From positions 4,183 to 68,182 of the forward strand of contig JBJYXV010000028.1 of NCBI GenBank assembly GCA_046260155.1: a stretch of DNA of 64,000 nt, in the 5' to 3' direction. The notes below the pieces were generated by a model. That model saw nothing but the letters and a program-made list of their open reading frames with translations, was not told where the DNA came from and did not search any database. Every line of letters starts with the position of its first letter. Position 1 is the first letter of the stretch. Below, piece by piece: positions 8,753 through 16,986 of the stretch. The translations under genes were made by a program, and so were the position numbers. The stretch comes from PFL25 sp046260155 (GTDB lineage: Bacteria > Chloroflexota > Anaerolineae > Anaerolineales > UBA4823).

Positions 8753-10369
8753 TTGGTACAGAAGAAATCGCAAGACATGAATGAAGAAGATGCTGGTGGA
8801 ATAACACCTGAGCAGCAAAAGGCACAGGGTATTCTAGGTGCTTCAATTCCGATGGATCAGGTTAAGGAGGTCCTCACTGAGTCGGGTTTGGACACGGAGG
8901 TCGAACCGGACGAGGATGCTATTTTACGTGAAGAAAAAGATTCGGTTGATTTGACGGAAGAAAAACCAACAGATCTTTTAGAGGACCCCAAAATGGTAAT
9001 AGAATTGAGTGATGATCCAGTTCGCCTGTACCTGAAGGAGATCGGGGGCATTGACCTGCTGATCTCGGACCAGGAATTCTGGCTGGCTACTCAAATGGAT
9101 GCCTCCCGGCGGATCGAATCACTAACTCGCCAGCACCCGTTAATTCACCCGGACGACTCTTTACCACAGGGGATTTACAAAGCTCTTTACGATGAACTGC
9201 TGACTTCGTGGCTGCGGGTAGAAGAAGATACCCAGCGGTTGAGTTTCGATTTGCCTGATCTGCTTCTGATTCTTAAAGAAGCTCAAATGCTGCGTCAAAC
9301 CTGGGCTTCGGAGACACCATCCTATTTGCATGCATATTTAGACAATGGTATGTGGGGAAATGACCCTTTTTGGGACGGAGTCGCTCGAAATGCATTCACG
9401 GTTTTTGTCTGTCTCTACTTGTTGCCTGATCCACTGGCGGAATACTTGGATTCGTACCTGGAAAGCCGGGAAAAATTACCCCCGAAGAGGACCTTCTTTC
9501 GCCATCTCCCGGAGGATGAGATCTTAGAAGATGAAATCGAGGATGTGCGTTACCGGGCACAGGCAGCACACAATGCGATTATCCGGGCTAACCTGAGGTT
9601 GGTGGTCAGCGTAGCAAAAAGGTATATTGGGCGAGGGAGCACCTTTCTTGATCTGATCCAGGAAGGCAATATTGGCTTGTTAAGAGCGGTTTCAAAATTT
9701 GACCCGACCCGAGGCTATAAATTCAGTACTTATGCGACCTGGTGGATTCGCCAATCGATCAGTCGTTCGATAGCGGACCAGGCGCGTACGATCCGCATTC
9801 CCGTGCATGTATTTGAAGCGATTAACCGGTTGATGCGAGCCCAACGAAAACTGGTACAAATTCTTGGACGCGACCCGAATAGTGATGAACTGGCTTTGGA
9901 AGCTGGATTTTTGGAGCCTGCAGACGTGGAGATTATCAGGCTGGCACAGGAGGGTGGGACTCAGATACCATTGGATGTTCGCCGGCGCTGGATGCGAGCT
10001 GCGAATAAGGTCGGCCGAATCATGCGCGCTTCGGAAGAACCCATGTCATTGGAAAGTCCCGTCGGGACAGAAGACAGCAGCCAATTAGGCGATTTTATTG
10101 AAGATCAAGATGCGCTGGAGCCCATGGATGCTGCAGCCCGCGAGATGCTGCGTGAACAGGTGAAGAATGCGCTGGCAGTCCTTTCCGACCGGGAGCGTGA
10201 GGTATTAGAACTGCGCTTTGGCCTCATCGATGGCAAGGACCACACTCTGGAAGAAGTGGGGCAGTATTTCAACGTGACTCGCGAAAGAGTTCGCCAGATC
10301 GAAGCTAAAGCCTTGCGTAAGCTGCGCCATCCGACGCGCAGCCGTAATCTGCGTGAATATTTCGGATAG
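8753..10369 (+). CDS. rpoD: primary RNA polymerase sigma factor (sigma-70 / RpoD)
   Basis: Housekeeping sigma factor directing RNA polymerase to -35/-10 promoters. The acidic N-terminal 80 residues (DTEVEPDEDAILREEKD) are followed by region 1.2 (DDPVRLYLKEIGG). Then come region 2 from about residue 275 (ANLRLVVSVAKRYIGRGS; DLIQEGNIGLLRAV; YKFSTYATWWIRQSISR), region 3 and region 4 (LSDREREVLELRFGL; TLEEVGQYFNVTRERVRQIE). A non-conserved domain lies between 1.2 and 2.1, as in group 1 factors. Start is TTG at 8753, preceded by GGAG with seven bases of spacing; the ATG at 8777 lacks such a site. Co-transcribed with dnaG; the next gene begins on the base after its stop codon. The promoters seen in this window fit a sigma-70 consensus. 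Confidence 0.96.
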   Translation: MVQKKSQDMNEEDAGGITPEQQKAQGILGASIPMDQVKEVLTESGLDTEVEPDEDAILREEKDSVDLTEEKPTDLLEDPKMVIELSDDPVRLYLKEIGGIDLLISDQEFWLATQMDASRRIESLTRQHPLIHPDDSLPQGIYKALYDELLTSWLRVEEDTQRLSFDLPDLLLILKEAQMLRQTWASETPSYLHAYLDNGMWGNDPFWDGVARNAFTVFVCLYLLPDPLAEYLDSYLESREKLPPKRTFFRHLPEDEILEDEIEDVRYRAQAAHNAIIRANLRLVVSVAKRYIGRGSTFLDLIQEGNIGLLRAVSKFDPTRGYKFSTYATWWIRQSISRSIADQARTIRIPVHVFEAINRLMRAQRKLVQILGRDPNSDELALEAGFLEPADVEIIRLAQEGGTQIPLDVRRRWMRAANKVGRIMRASEEPMSLESPVGTEDSSQLGDFIEDQDALEPMDAAAREMLREQVKNALAVLSDREREVLELRFGLIDGKDHTLEEVGQYFNVTRERVRQIEAKALRKLRHPTRSRNLREYFG

Positions 10370-12331
10370 ATGACCCAATTGATTTCTGCAGCCTGGTCCC
10401 TGTTTGCAGGGGCGATGGTGCTTTGCCTGCCAGGTTTTGCCTGGCAGGTTTTCTTTCGAGATTCCAGGCAGGACGTATTCGAACAGTTAGCTGAAGTGCT
10501 CGGATTGAGTATTTCTCTGATCGCGGTTTTTGCGCAATTTGCCTACCTCCTCGATTGGCGGATTACTCCAACCTCGCTTATTTTCATTTACATGGTGCTG
10601 GCTATCCCTGTTGTCTGGGCATCAGGCCGTTGGTGGAAAGAACGAACACGGGGCTTGCGCAGGCTCGATCAACCTGGCGAAGAAAACCTAGACCTTGGAG
10701 AAATTCCCGATCAGTTTCGCCAAGTTTCTGAGCAGATCCAGGGAAGACTCGGCTACCTGATCCTGGCCTTGATTTTTCTGGTTCTCCTGGTATGGCGCTT
10801 TTATCAAATCAGGGAGATCAGGCTGCCTTTGTGGGTTGATTCGATCCACCATGTCCAAGTTGTGCTTACGTTTCTTGAAAATGGCGGTATTCCGGAAAAC
10901 CTCGAACCATCTATGCCGGTGCCTTTTTACTACCACTATGCTTTTCATGCCCTGGCTGCAGTTCTTACTTTTTTTTCACGTCTCAGTCCACCAGAAGCAG
11001 TTTTATATTTCGGCCAGGTGATCAATGCGGCTATAGCCATGGGCGTTTATCGACTTGGTAAAGCTCTGTGGGGGGATTGGCGCAGGGCGGCGCTGAGCAC
11101 AATCCTGGTTGCATTCGTAACCCAGATGCCAGCATACTATGTCACCTGGGGGCGCTATACGTTGTTAACCGGGATGCTGCTATTAACCCTGTCGATGGCT
11201 TCTGCTCTGGATATCGTTAATAAAGGCGTATCGAAAAAACGCTTAATCACCTTTAGCTTATTAACCGCAGGGATCCTGCTAACCCATTATTTCGCCTCTG
11301 CCCTGCTGGCACTATTCCTGGTTGTGCTGGGAATCTACGTACTGCTGGAAAATCTTCGCAACAGGGTTCGTCCAGCTTGGGATACATGGTTGCCCATGGG
11401 TCTGGCAGCATTAACCGGGTTGCTGGTTGCGAGTCCCTGGTTGTTCCGCATGTGGGGGTTTGCCTCAGGCGGTGTAAAGCTTGTGGCCATCCAGCCGACC
11501 CTTGAAGCAATCAATGAACTGTATTTTCCTGAATATCTGACTTACTTGTGGCGGCTTTTGGGTCCAACCCGCAACCAGGCACTGCTCTTTGCTGCACTTC
11601 CCGGGTTGGTAATCTCCTTAATTCGCAAGCGCACGCGGGTCTTTGGAGTTTGGACGATCATTTTATGCATACTCTCTTTACCGGTCGGTTTTCACGTTGC
11701 ACCTTTCAGGCCCGATCATACAGTTATTGTGCTGTTTCTACCCAACGCGATCCTTCTCGCTGATCTATTGGTCAGTATTATTGATTGGTCGCCAATCGAG
11801 AAACTATCATCCATAAAAGTGGCTGTGGTCCTCCTTGGATTCACACTTCTGGTGGGATGGGGCATCTTTGACACACGTTCCGTGATTAATTCCGCGACGA
11901 TCCTTGCTACAGGGGATGACCTTGAGGCACTTGATTGGATCGAAGATAACACCCCGCCAGATGCCAGGTTTGGGATCAATATCGTGCACTGGCAGTATGG
12001 TAGTTACCGGGGGGTGGATGGTGGTTGGTGGGTAACTCCATTAACCGGGCGGTGGGCAATTCTGCCGAATGTGTTGTATGTCATGGGAGGTGATGAATAT
12101 GCACAGCAGGTTAATTCCGTGGCAGAAAGATTTAGTCGATTAACTGGCTGTACGCCGGAATTTTGGGAGATCGTTCAGGAAGAGGAACTGACCCACCTCT
12201 ATATCTCTGTGAACAAGGGCTCGCTTCAACCGGATCAGTTGCAAGATTGCCCAGGTGTAAAATTAATTTTTAACAATGAGAGTGTGTACTTATACCAGAT
12301 TGAGTATATAATTAACCCCGATATAGAATGA
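10370..12331 (+). CDS. large polytopic membrane protein, GT-C glycosyltransferase-like
   Basis: 653 residues with an N-terminal hairpin of membrane segments, a soluble stretch near 85-120, and roughly ten further hydrophobic helices to about residue 500, then an extracellular-type C-terminal domain. The acidic-His motif WVDSIHHVQVV after the third helix recalls the D/E-x-D/H catalytic loops of GT-C enzymes that use lipid-linked sugars. The C-terminal domain (ALDWIEDNTPPDARFGIN; HWQYGSYRGVDGGWWV) is like those of other bacterial GT-C or oligosaccharyltransferase-type proteins. Its ATG directly abuts the rpoD stop with no gap, so it is probably translated by coupling from the dnaG-rpoD message. 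Donor and acceptor are unknown, and the GT-C call rests on topology and one motif. Confidence 0.6.
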   Translation: MTQLISAAWSLFAGAMVLCLPGFAWQVFFRDSRQDVFEQLAEVLGLSISLIAVFAQFAYLLDWRITPTSLIFIYMVLAIPVVWASGRWWKERTRGLRRLDQPGEENLDLGEIPDQFRQVSEQIQGRLGYLILALIFLVLLVWRFYQIREIRLPLWVDSIHHVQVVLTFLENGGIPENLEPSMPVPFYYHYAFHALAAVLTFFSRLSPPEAVLYFGQVINAAIAMGVYRLGKALWGDWRRAALSTILVAFVTQMPAYYVTWGRYTLLTGMLLLTLSMASALDIVNKGVSKKRLITFSLLTAGILLTHYFASALLALFLVVLGIYVLLENLRNRVRPAWDTWLPMGLAALTGLLVASPWLFRMWGFASGGVKLVAIQPTLEAINELYFPEYLTYLWRLLGPTRNQALLFAALPGLVISLIRKRTRVFGVWTIILCILSLPVGFHVAPFRPDHTVIVLFLPNAILLADLLVSIIDWSPIEKLSSIKVAVVLLGFTLLVGWGIFDTRSVINSATILATGDDLEALDWIEDNTPPDARFGINIVHWQYGSYRGVDGGWWVTPLTGRWAILPNVLYVMGGDEYAQQVNSVAERFSRLTGCTPEFWEIVQEEELTHLYISVNKGSLQPDQLQDCPGVKLIFNNESVYLYQIEYIINPDIE

Positions 12332-12353
12332 CCTGGGTAATACTTTGTGAAAT

Positions 12354-12382
12354 TTGACACGGATTCGACCCTATGATAAGAT
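12354..12382 (+). promoter_or_regulatory. promoter of the nuo operon
   Basis: TTGACA, 17 bases, TAAGAT. The expected transcript start near 12389 leaves a leader of about 120 bases before nuoA. The same TTGACA-17-TAAGAT arrangement precedes the cold-shock gene. Confidence 0.75.
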
Positions 12383-12511
12383 AGGTGAGTTTTGGAGAAT
12401 CCATTGTTGGGGTGAGGTGTTCCTTAAAATTATCGGCCCTTAACCACAGGGTACCAGAGAAGTTTGGGGCAATCGTTCACCCCATACTTTCTTAAATTGC
12501 TGGGGCTGTCT

Positions 12512-12868
12512 ATGTTATTCGATTATCTGCCACTTCTAATTCTCTTTGTATTGGCCATAATTTTGGCTGGGTTTGTAGTGGTTTTGGGTCATGCTTTTGG
12601 CCCTCGTAACCCTACAGAACGTAAATCACAACCTTATGAGTCTGGAATGACACCCATCGGACCAGGAACTCGCCGCCTCCCGGTGAGGTTTTACCTGGTT
12701 GCTGTGTTATTTATCCTGTTTGATATCGAAGTGGTTTTCTTTTATCCCTGGGCGGTTACCTTCCGCCGATTGGGTTTATTTGGTTTGATTGAAATGCTCA
12801 TCTTCATTTTAATCTTATTGGTTGGATATGTTTATGCTTGGAAGAAAGGAGCATTAGAATGGGAATAG
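12512..12868 (+). CDS. nuoA: NADH-quinone oxidoreductase subunit A
   Basis: Small membrane subunit of respiratory complex I at the junction of the peripheral and membrane arms. Three membrane helices are visible; the loop after the first holds KSQPYESGMTPIG (the ESG motif of NuoA) and the second contains FDIEVVFFYPWAV. I place the start at the ATG at 12512, giving 118 residues; an in-frame TTG at 12464 would add 16 residues not typical of the family. First gene of a 14-gene operon, overlapping nuoB by ten bases. Confidence 0.93.
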   Translation: MLFDYLPLLILFVLAIILAGFVVVLGHAFGPRNPTERKSQPYESGMTPIGPGTRRLPVRFYLVAVLFILFDIEVVFFYPWAVTFRRLGLFGLIEMLIFILILLVGYVYAWKKGALEWE

Positions 12869-13341
12869 AACAGAAAGCAGGAGATTTAGGTGCCGTAACG
12901 ATGCGCCTTGAGCAAGCGGTAAATTGGGCGCGCACTTACGCCATGTGGCCGATGTTGTTTGGTTTGGCTTGTTGTGCTATTGAAATGATGGCAGGCCAGG
13001 CAGCCAAACATGATATGAGTCGCTTTGGCATGGAATTGATGCGCGCAACACCACGCCAGGCTGACCTGATGATCATCTCGGGAAGGGTGACTCGCAAGAT
13101 GGCCCCTGTTTTGCGTTTACTTTACGATCAGATGCCGGAGCCAAAATGGGTGATTTCTATGGGAGATTGCGCTTCGTGCGGCGGGGTATTCAATAATTAT
13201 GCTATCGTGCAAGGCGTGGATGAGATCATGCCGGTTGATGTTTATGTGGCAGGTTGCCCTCCGCGACCAGAAGCGCTGGTCCATGGAATTTTAACGCTGC
13301 ATGAAAAAGTACGTGGTGAAACACTGAAGACCTGGGCTTAA
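12859..13341 (+). CDS. nuoB: NADH-quinone oxidoreductase subunit B
   Basis: Carries cluster N2, the terminal 4Fe-4S centre that passes electrons to quinone. The ligands are C38 and C39 (ACCAIEMM), C104 (GDCASCGG) and C133 (GCPPRPEA). Their spacing of 65 and 29 matches Thermus Nqo6. Start is the ATG at 12859 inside the end of nuoA, with AAGGAG upstream; 160 residues. Soluble, at the membrane interface with NuoD. Confidence 0.97.
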   Translation: MGIEQKAGDLGAVTMRLEQAVNWARTYAMWPMLFGLACCAIEMMAGQAAKHDMSRFGMELMRATPRQADLMIISGRVTRKMAPVLRLLYDQMPEPKWVISMGDCASCGGVFNNYAIVQGVDEIMPVDVYVAGCPPRPEALVHGILTLHEKVRGETLKTWA

Positions 13342-13370
13342 TCGCTCGTGTCTTTTAGTAGGATGCTACT

Positions 13371-13883
13371 ATGAATGACGAACTTCAAAAAACAGTTTCC
13401 GCTTTAGAAGAGCGTTTCGGACTGCATGCTGATCAATTCCGCGGTGAAACGAATTTATTAGTCTCCAGCGCAGCACTGATTGAACTTTGCCAGTTGCTGC
13501 GGGATGAATTTGATTTCAAATTGCTCGAAGTTCTTACCGCGGTGGATTACTGGCCTGAGCAAGATCCCAGATTTCACGTGATTTACAAGTTGTACTCAAT
13601 TGAAAAAAAACTACGCATTGGCCTGCGAGTCCCGGTACCTGGAATCGAACCCACACTGCCAACCTTGGTGAATTTATTTGCCAATGCAAATTGGCGCGAA
13701 CGGGAGATTTGGGATATGTTCGGGATTCGGTTTGAAGGTCATCCTGACTTGCGCCGGATCCTCATGCCCCATGATTGGCAAGGTCACCCTCTACGTAAGG
13801 ATTATCCACTTGGCTATGAAGAGGTGCAGTTCAGTTTTAATGCGAAAGAGATTGACCAGGATAAGCCTTATGCCAAAGAATAA
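13371..13883 (+). CDS. nuoC: NADH-quinone oxidoreductase subunit C
   Basis: 30-kDa type subunit of the peripheral arm; structural, with no cofactor. Signature region NWREREIWDMFGIRFEGHPDLRRI is visible as NWREREIWDMFGI then HPDLRRILMP, followed by HPLRKDYPLGYEE. 170 residues; separate from nuoD, unlike the nuoCD fusion of E. coli. AGGA lies seven bases before the ATG. Confidence 0.97.
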   Translation: MNDELQKTVSALEERFGLHADQFRGETNLLVSSAALIELCQLLRDEFDFKLLEVLTAVDYWPEQDPRFHVIYKLYSIEKKLRIGLRVPVPGIEPTLPTLVNLFANANWREREIWDMFGIRFEGHPDLRRILMPHDWQGHPLRKDYPLGYEEVQFSFNAKEIDQDKPYAKE

Positions 13884-13892
13884 AACAAAATT

Positions 13893-15122
13893 ATGTTAGA
13901 TCAAAAAGATTTTGCATTTCACGAGATGCAGCATCTGGTCTCCGAGAGGGCGTTTACAGGCGAGACGATGCTTCTCAATATGGGACCCCAGCATCCCAGC
14001 ACCCATGGAGTCTTGCGTTTGCTGCTGGAGCTGGATGGCGAGGTGGTTGTCAACTGCTTCCCAGATATCGGTTTCCTGCACACTGGTATTGAGAAGAACA
14101 TGGAGGCAAAAACCTACGAGAAAGCGGCTGTGATGACAGATCGCCTGGATTACCTTAATAATTTAGGTAACAACCTGGTGTACTGCATGGCGATCGAGAA
14201 GTTAGCTGAATTGGATGTCCCAGTACGGGCACAGGCCATCCGGGTTATCCTCACCGAACTTCAACGGATTTCTTCTCACCTGGTATGGCTGGGCACTCAT
14301 ACACTGGATTTGGCGGCTATCTCGGTCTTCTGGTATACATTCCGCGAACGGGAATTGATCCTGGACATCAACGAGATGGTCTCCGGGCAGCGGATGATGA
14401 CCACCTACTTTCGTCCGGGAGGATTGTGGCGGGATGTACCGGTTGAATTCGAAGCAGCAGTCCGCGCTTTCATCGAGAGGTTTCCAGAGCAAATTGAAGA
14501 ATATGCTGCCATGCTCAGTGAAAATCCGATCTTCTTAGAGCGAACAAAGGGTATCGGTATTCTGAAACCTGAGGATGCAGTCAATTGGGGGGTAACCGGT
14601 CCTCCACTGCGTTCGACCGGCGTGGCTCATGATTTGCGCAAGGCAGAGCCTTATATGGGCTACGACCAATATGACTTCGACGTCCCAACCCACACTGATG
14701 GTGACACCTACGCCCGGTATCTTGTACGCATGGAAGAAATGCGGCAGTCACTGCGGATCGTGGAGCAAGCCATGGATAAACTTCCCTATGGACCAGTGCG
14801 CAGCAATAACCGGAAATTTGTACCTCCACCTCGCTCGGAGTTGAGCACCAGCATGGAAGCTGTGATCCACCATTTCAAATTGTGGACGGAAGGTTTCGAC
14901 ATGCCGAAGGGTTCTGTTTATGCAGCTGCTGAATCTCCGCGCGGGGTATTGGGAGTCTATTTAGAAAGTGACGGCGGCCCGAAACCATACCGCGTTCATT
15001 GGCGAACCCCGTCATTTGATAATTTGCAGGTTCTACCATTGTTGGCAAAAGGTCATCTCGTTGCGGATCTGGTTGCTTTGATAGGGACAATCGACTTCGT
15101 ATTAGGAGATATTGATCGATGA
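13893..15122 (+). CDS. nuoD: NADH-quinone oxidoreductase subunit D
   Basis: 49-kDa subunit; with NuoB it forms the quinone-binding pocket. Seen: LNMGPQHPSTHGVLRLLLEL with the conserved His of the quinone site, GFLHTGIEKNMEAKTYEK, and the C-terminal RVHWRTPSFDNLQVLP. 409 residues is the normal length. The gene starts nine bases after nuoC; the Shine-Dalgarno is weak, so coupling to nuoC is likely. Evolutionarily related to the large subunit of NiFe hydrogenases, but the hydrogenase cysteines are absent, confirming a complex I subunit. Confidence 0.97.
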   Translation: MLDQKDFAFHEMQHLVSERAFTGETMLLNMGPQHPSTHGVLRLLLELDGEVVVNCFPDIGFLHTGIEKNMEAKTYEKAAVMTDRLDYLNNLGNNLVYCMAIEKLAELDVPVRAQAIRVILTELQRISSHLVWLGTHTLDLAAISVFWYTFRERELILDINEMVSGQRMMTTYFRPGGLWRDVPVEFEAAVRAFIERFPEQIEEYAAMLSENPIFLERTKGIGILKPEDAVNWGVTGPPLRSTGVAHDLRKAEPYMGYDQYDFDVPTHTDGDTYARYLVRMEEMRQSLRIVEQAMDKLPYGPVRSNNRKFVPPPRSELSTSMEAVIHHFKLWTEGFDMPKGSVYAAAESPRGVLGVYLESDGGPKPYRVHWRTPSFDNLQVLPLLAKGHLVADLVALIGTIDFVLGDIDR

Positions 15123-15140
15123 TGCGAGTTTTGAGGGACT

Positions 15141-15641
15141 ATGATAGCTGAAAAATACGCGGCAGAGGTAGAGGCGATCCTGGCCAAATACCCTTCTGAT
15201 CAAAAACGTTCGGCTGTGATGCCGCTGCTTTACCTTGCACAGCGAGATGGTGGTTATATCACCAAAGATGAAATGATCGAGATTGGTGAGATATTGGAAA
15301 TTACGCCAACAGAAGTAGCGTCTTTGATCGGTTTCTACACACTCTACCATGACCAAGCTGAAGGGAAGATTCGCATCCAGGTTTGTAATGACCTGTCCTG
15401 TGCATTACGCGGCGCAGATGAATTCTTGGAACAATTATGCGAAAATCTTGGAATCCAGGTTGGAGAAACAACTCCCGATGGTTTCGTGACAATCGAGGCG
15501 GTCATGTGCCTGGCAGCTTGTGATAAGGCACCCATGTTCCAGGTGCAGTCTTCCACAGGTTTGGAATATTACGAAGAACAAACTGTAAGCAGCGCGCTTG
15601 AAGTGATCGAATCGCTGCGTAAACAGGACACGCCATCATGA
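15141..15641 (+). CDS. nuoE: NADH-quinone oxidoreductase subunit E
   Basis: 24-kDa thioredoxin-fold subunit of the NADH dehydrogenase module with a 2Fe-2S cluster (N1a). Ligands are C82 and C87 (VCNDLSCALRG) and C123 and C127 (CLAACDKAPM). 166 residues. GAGGGA upstream of the ATG; the end overlaps the nuoF start by four bases (ATGA), indicating translational coupling. Presence of E, F and G means this complex accepts electrons from NADH, unlike the 11-subunit form found in some other Chloroflexota and archaea. Confidence 0.96.
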   Translation: MIAEKYAAEVEAILAKYPSDQKRSAVMPLLYLAQRDGGYITKDEMIEIGEILEITPTEVASLIGFYTLYHDQAEGKIRIQVCNDLSCALRGADEFLEQLCENLGIQVGETTPDGFVTIEAVMCLAACDKAPMFQVQSSTGLEYYEEQTVSSALEVIESLRKQDTPS

Positions 15642-16903
15642 CCGACTTAATCCTGCTCAGACACCGGCAGATCCCGGATCTGAACCACTTGGACGTTTAT
15701 CGCCAGCATGGAGGTTTTGAAGCCTTCAAGAAGGCGGTGACCAGTATGAATCCCTATGATGTCACCGATCAGGTGAAGAATTCTGGTCTGCGCGGCAGGG
15801 GAGGAGCTGGATTTCCCACTGGGCTGAAATGGACTTTCATCGATTATGAAAATTTTCCTCATTATGTTGTGGCAAATGCAGATGAGTCTGAGCCAGGGAC
15901 TTTTAAAGATCGGGAAATTCTAGAAGGTAACCCTTTCCAGTTTCTTGAAGGAGTCGCGCTGGCGGCTTTTGCGATAGAAGCCCATCATGCTTATGTCTAC
16001 TTGCGAGGCGAGTTCTGGCAAATTGCCGAGGTCCTTGATCGACAGATTGCAGACCTCGAAGCAGCGGGCTTGCTGGGAGATAATCTTTTTGGAACAGATT
16101 ACTCTCTGCGCATTTATACACATGTCGGAGCAGGTGCATACATCTGCGGCGAGGAGACCGCACTGCTGGAGTCTATGGAAGGGAAATTGGGTCAGCCCCG
16201 GCTTCGCCCGCCATTCCCACCCACCTACGGGCTGTTCGGGAAACCGACGGTGGTAAACAATGTTGAAACACTGACCAATGTGCCTTTGATCATCAGCCGG
16301 GGTGTGGATTGGTACACCTCGATCGGTACGGAAAAGAGTCCTGGTCCTAAAATCTTTAGTCTTTCTGGTCGGGTGAATAAACCTGGAAATTATGAGCTTC
16401 CTTTAGGAACAACTTTTCGTGAGCTGATATTTGAGCATGGTGGTGGAATCCCGGAGGGTGGCAAGATCAAGGCCATCATGGCGGCTGGAGCTTCCTCCTC
16501 CCTGATCGTGGCAAATGATGAAGCACTGGATACACCTATGGATTATGAGAGTGTACCCAATGTTGGCGGAGCCCTTGGTTCTGCATCGGTGATCGTGATT
16601 GATGATACCGTGAGTATCGATTGGGTGCTCCACAAGACATTGCATTTCTTCAGCCATGAATCGTGTGGAAAATGTACGCCCTGCCGTGAGGGTACTTTCT
16701 GGATGCGGCACATTATCGATCGCATCCACGATGGGAAGGCAGATTGGGATGATGTGGAATTGCTCAACGAGGTAGCGCTGCAAATTAAGGGTAAGTGCTT
16801 GTGCGCACTTGGTGAGTTTTCGATTGAAGCGGTTACTTCCGGAATTGAGCGCTTCGAAGAGGATTTCCGGACGAAAACCGGTGTTTCATCGAGCGGACCT
16901 TGA
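15638..16903 (+). CDS. nuoF: NADH-quinone oxidoreductase subunit F (NADH-binding)
   Basis: 51-kDa flavoprotein that oxidises NADH, binding FMN and the N3 4Fe-4S cluster. The glycine-rich nucleotide site is GLRGRGGAGFPTGLKW near residue 50. FMN-site elements are VANADESEPGTFKDR and YICGEETALLESMEG. The cluster ligands are in SCGKCTPCREG near 343-350 and GKCLCALG near 388. 421 residues, normal. Translationally coupled to nuoE; followed by an 83-base gap before nuoG, the largest gap in the first half of the operon, with no hairpin that I can see. Confidence 0.97.
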   Translation: MTDLILLRHRQIPDLNHLDVYRQHGGFEAFKKAVTSMNPYDVTDQVKNSGLRGRGGAGFPTGLKWTFIDYENFPHYVVANADESEPGTFKDREILEGNPFQFLEGVALAAFAIEAHHAYVYLRGEFWQIAEVLDRQIADLEAAGLLGDNLFGTDYSLRIYTHVGAGAYICGEETALLESMEGKLGQPRLRPPFPPTYGLFGKPTVVNNVETLTNVPLIISRGVDWYTSIGTEKSPGPKIFSLSGRVNKPGNYELPLGTTFRELIFEHGGGIPEGGKIKAIMAAGASSSLIVANDEALDTPMDYESVPNVGGALGSASVIVIDDTVSIDWVLHKTLHFFSHESCGKCTPCREGTFWMRHIIDRIHDGKADWDDVELLNEVALQIKGKCLCALGEFSIEAVTSGIERFEEDFRTKTGVSSSGP

Positions 16904-16986
16904 ATTATTGGTATCGGTGATGAAATTCTGGATTGTTGAATCAATAACACGCTCTTACCGTTATTGGCGATTTTGATGGAGCGAAA

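Noticed and set aside
8153..8818. 221-codon minus-strand frame opposite dnaG/rpoD
   Set aside because: Mirror of the coding frames of dnaG; amino-acid makeup is not protein-like and there is no ribosome site.
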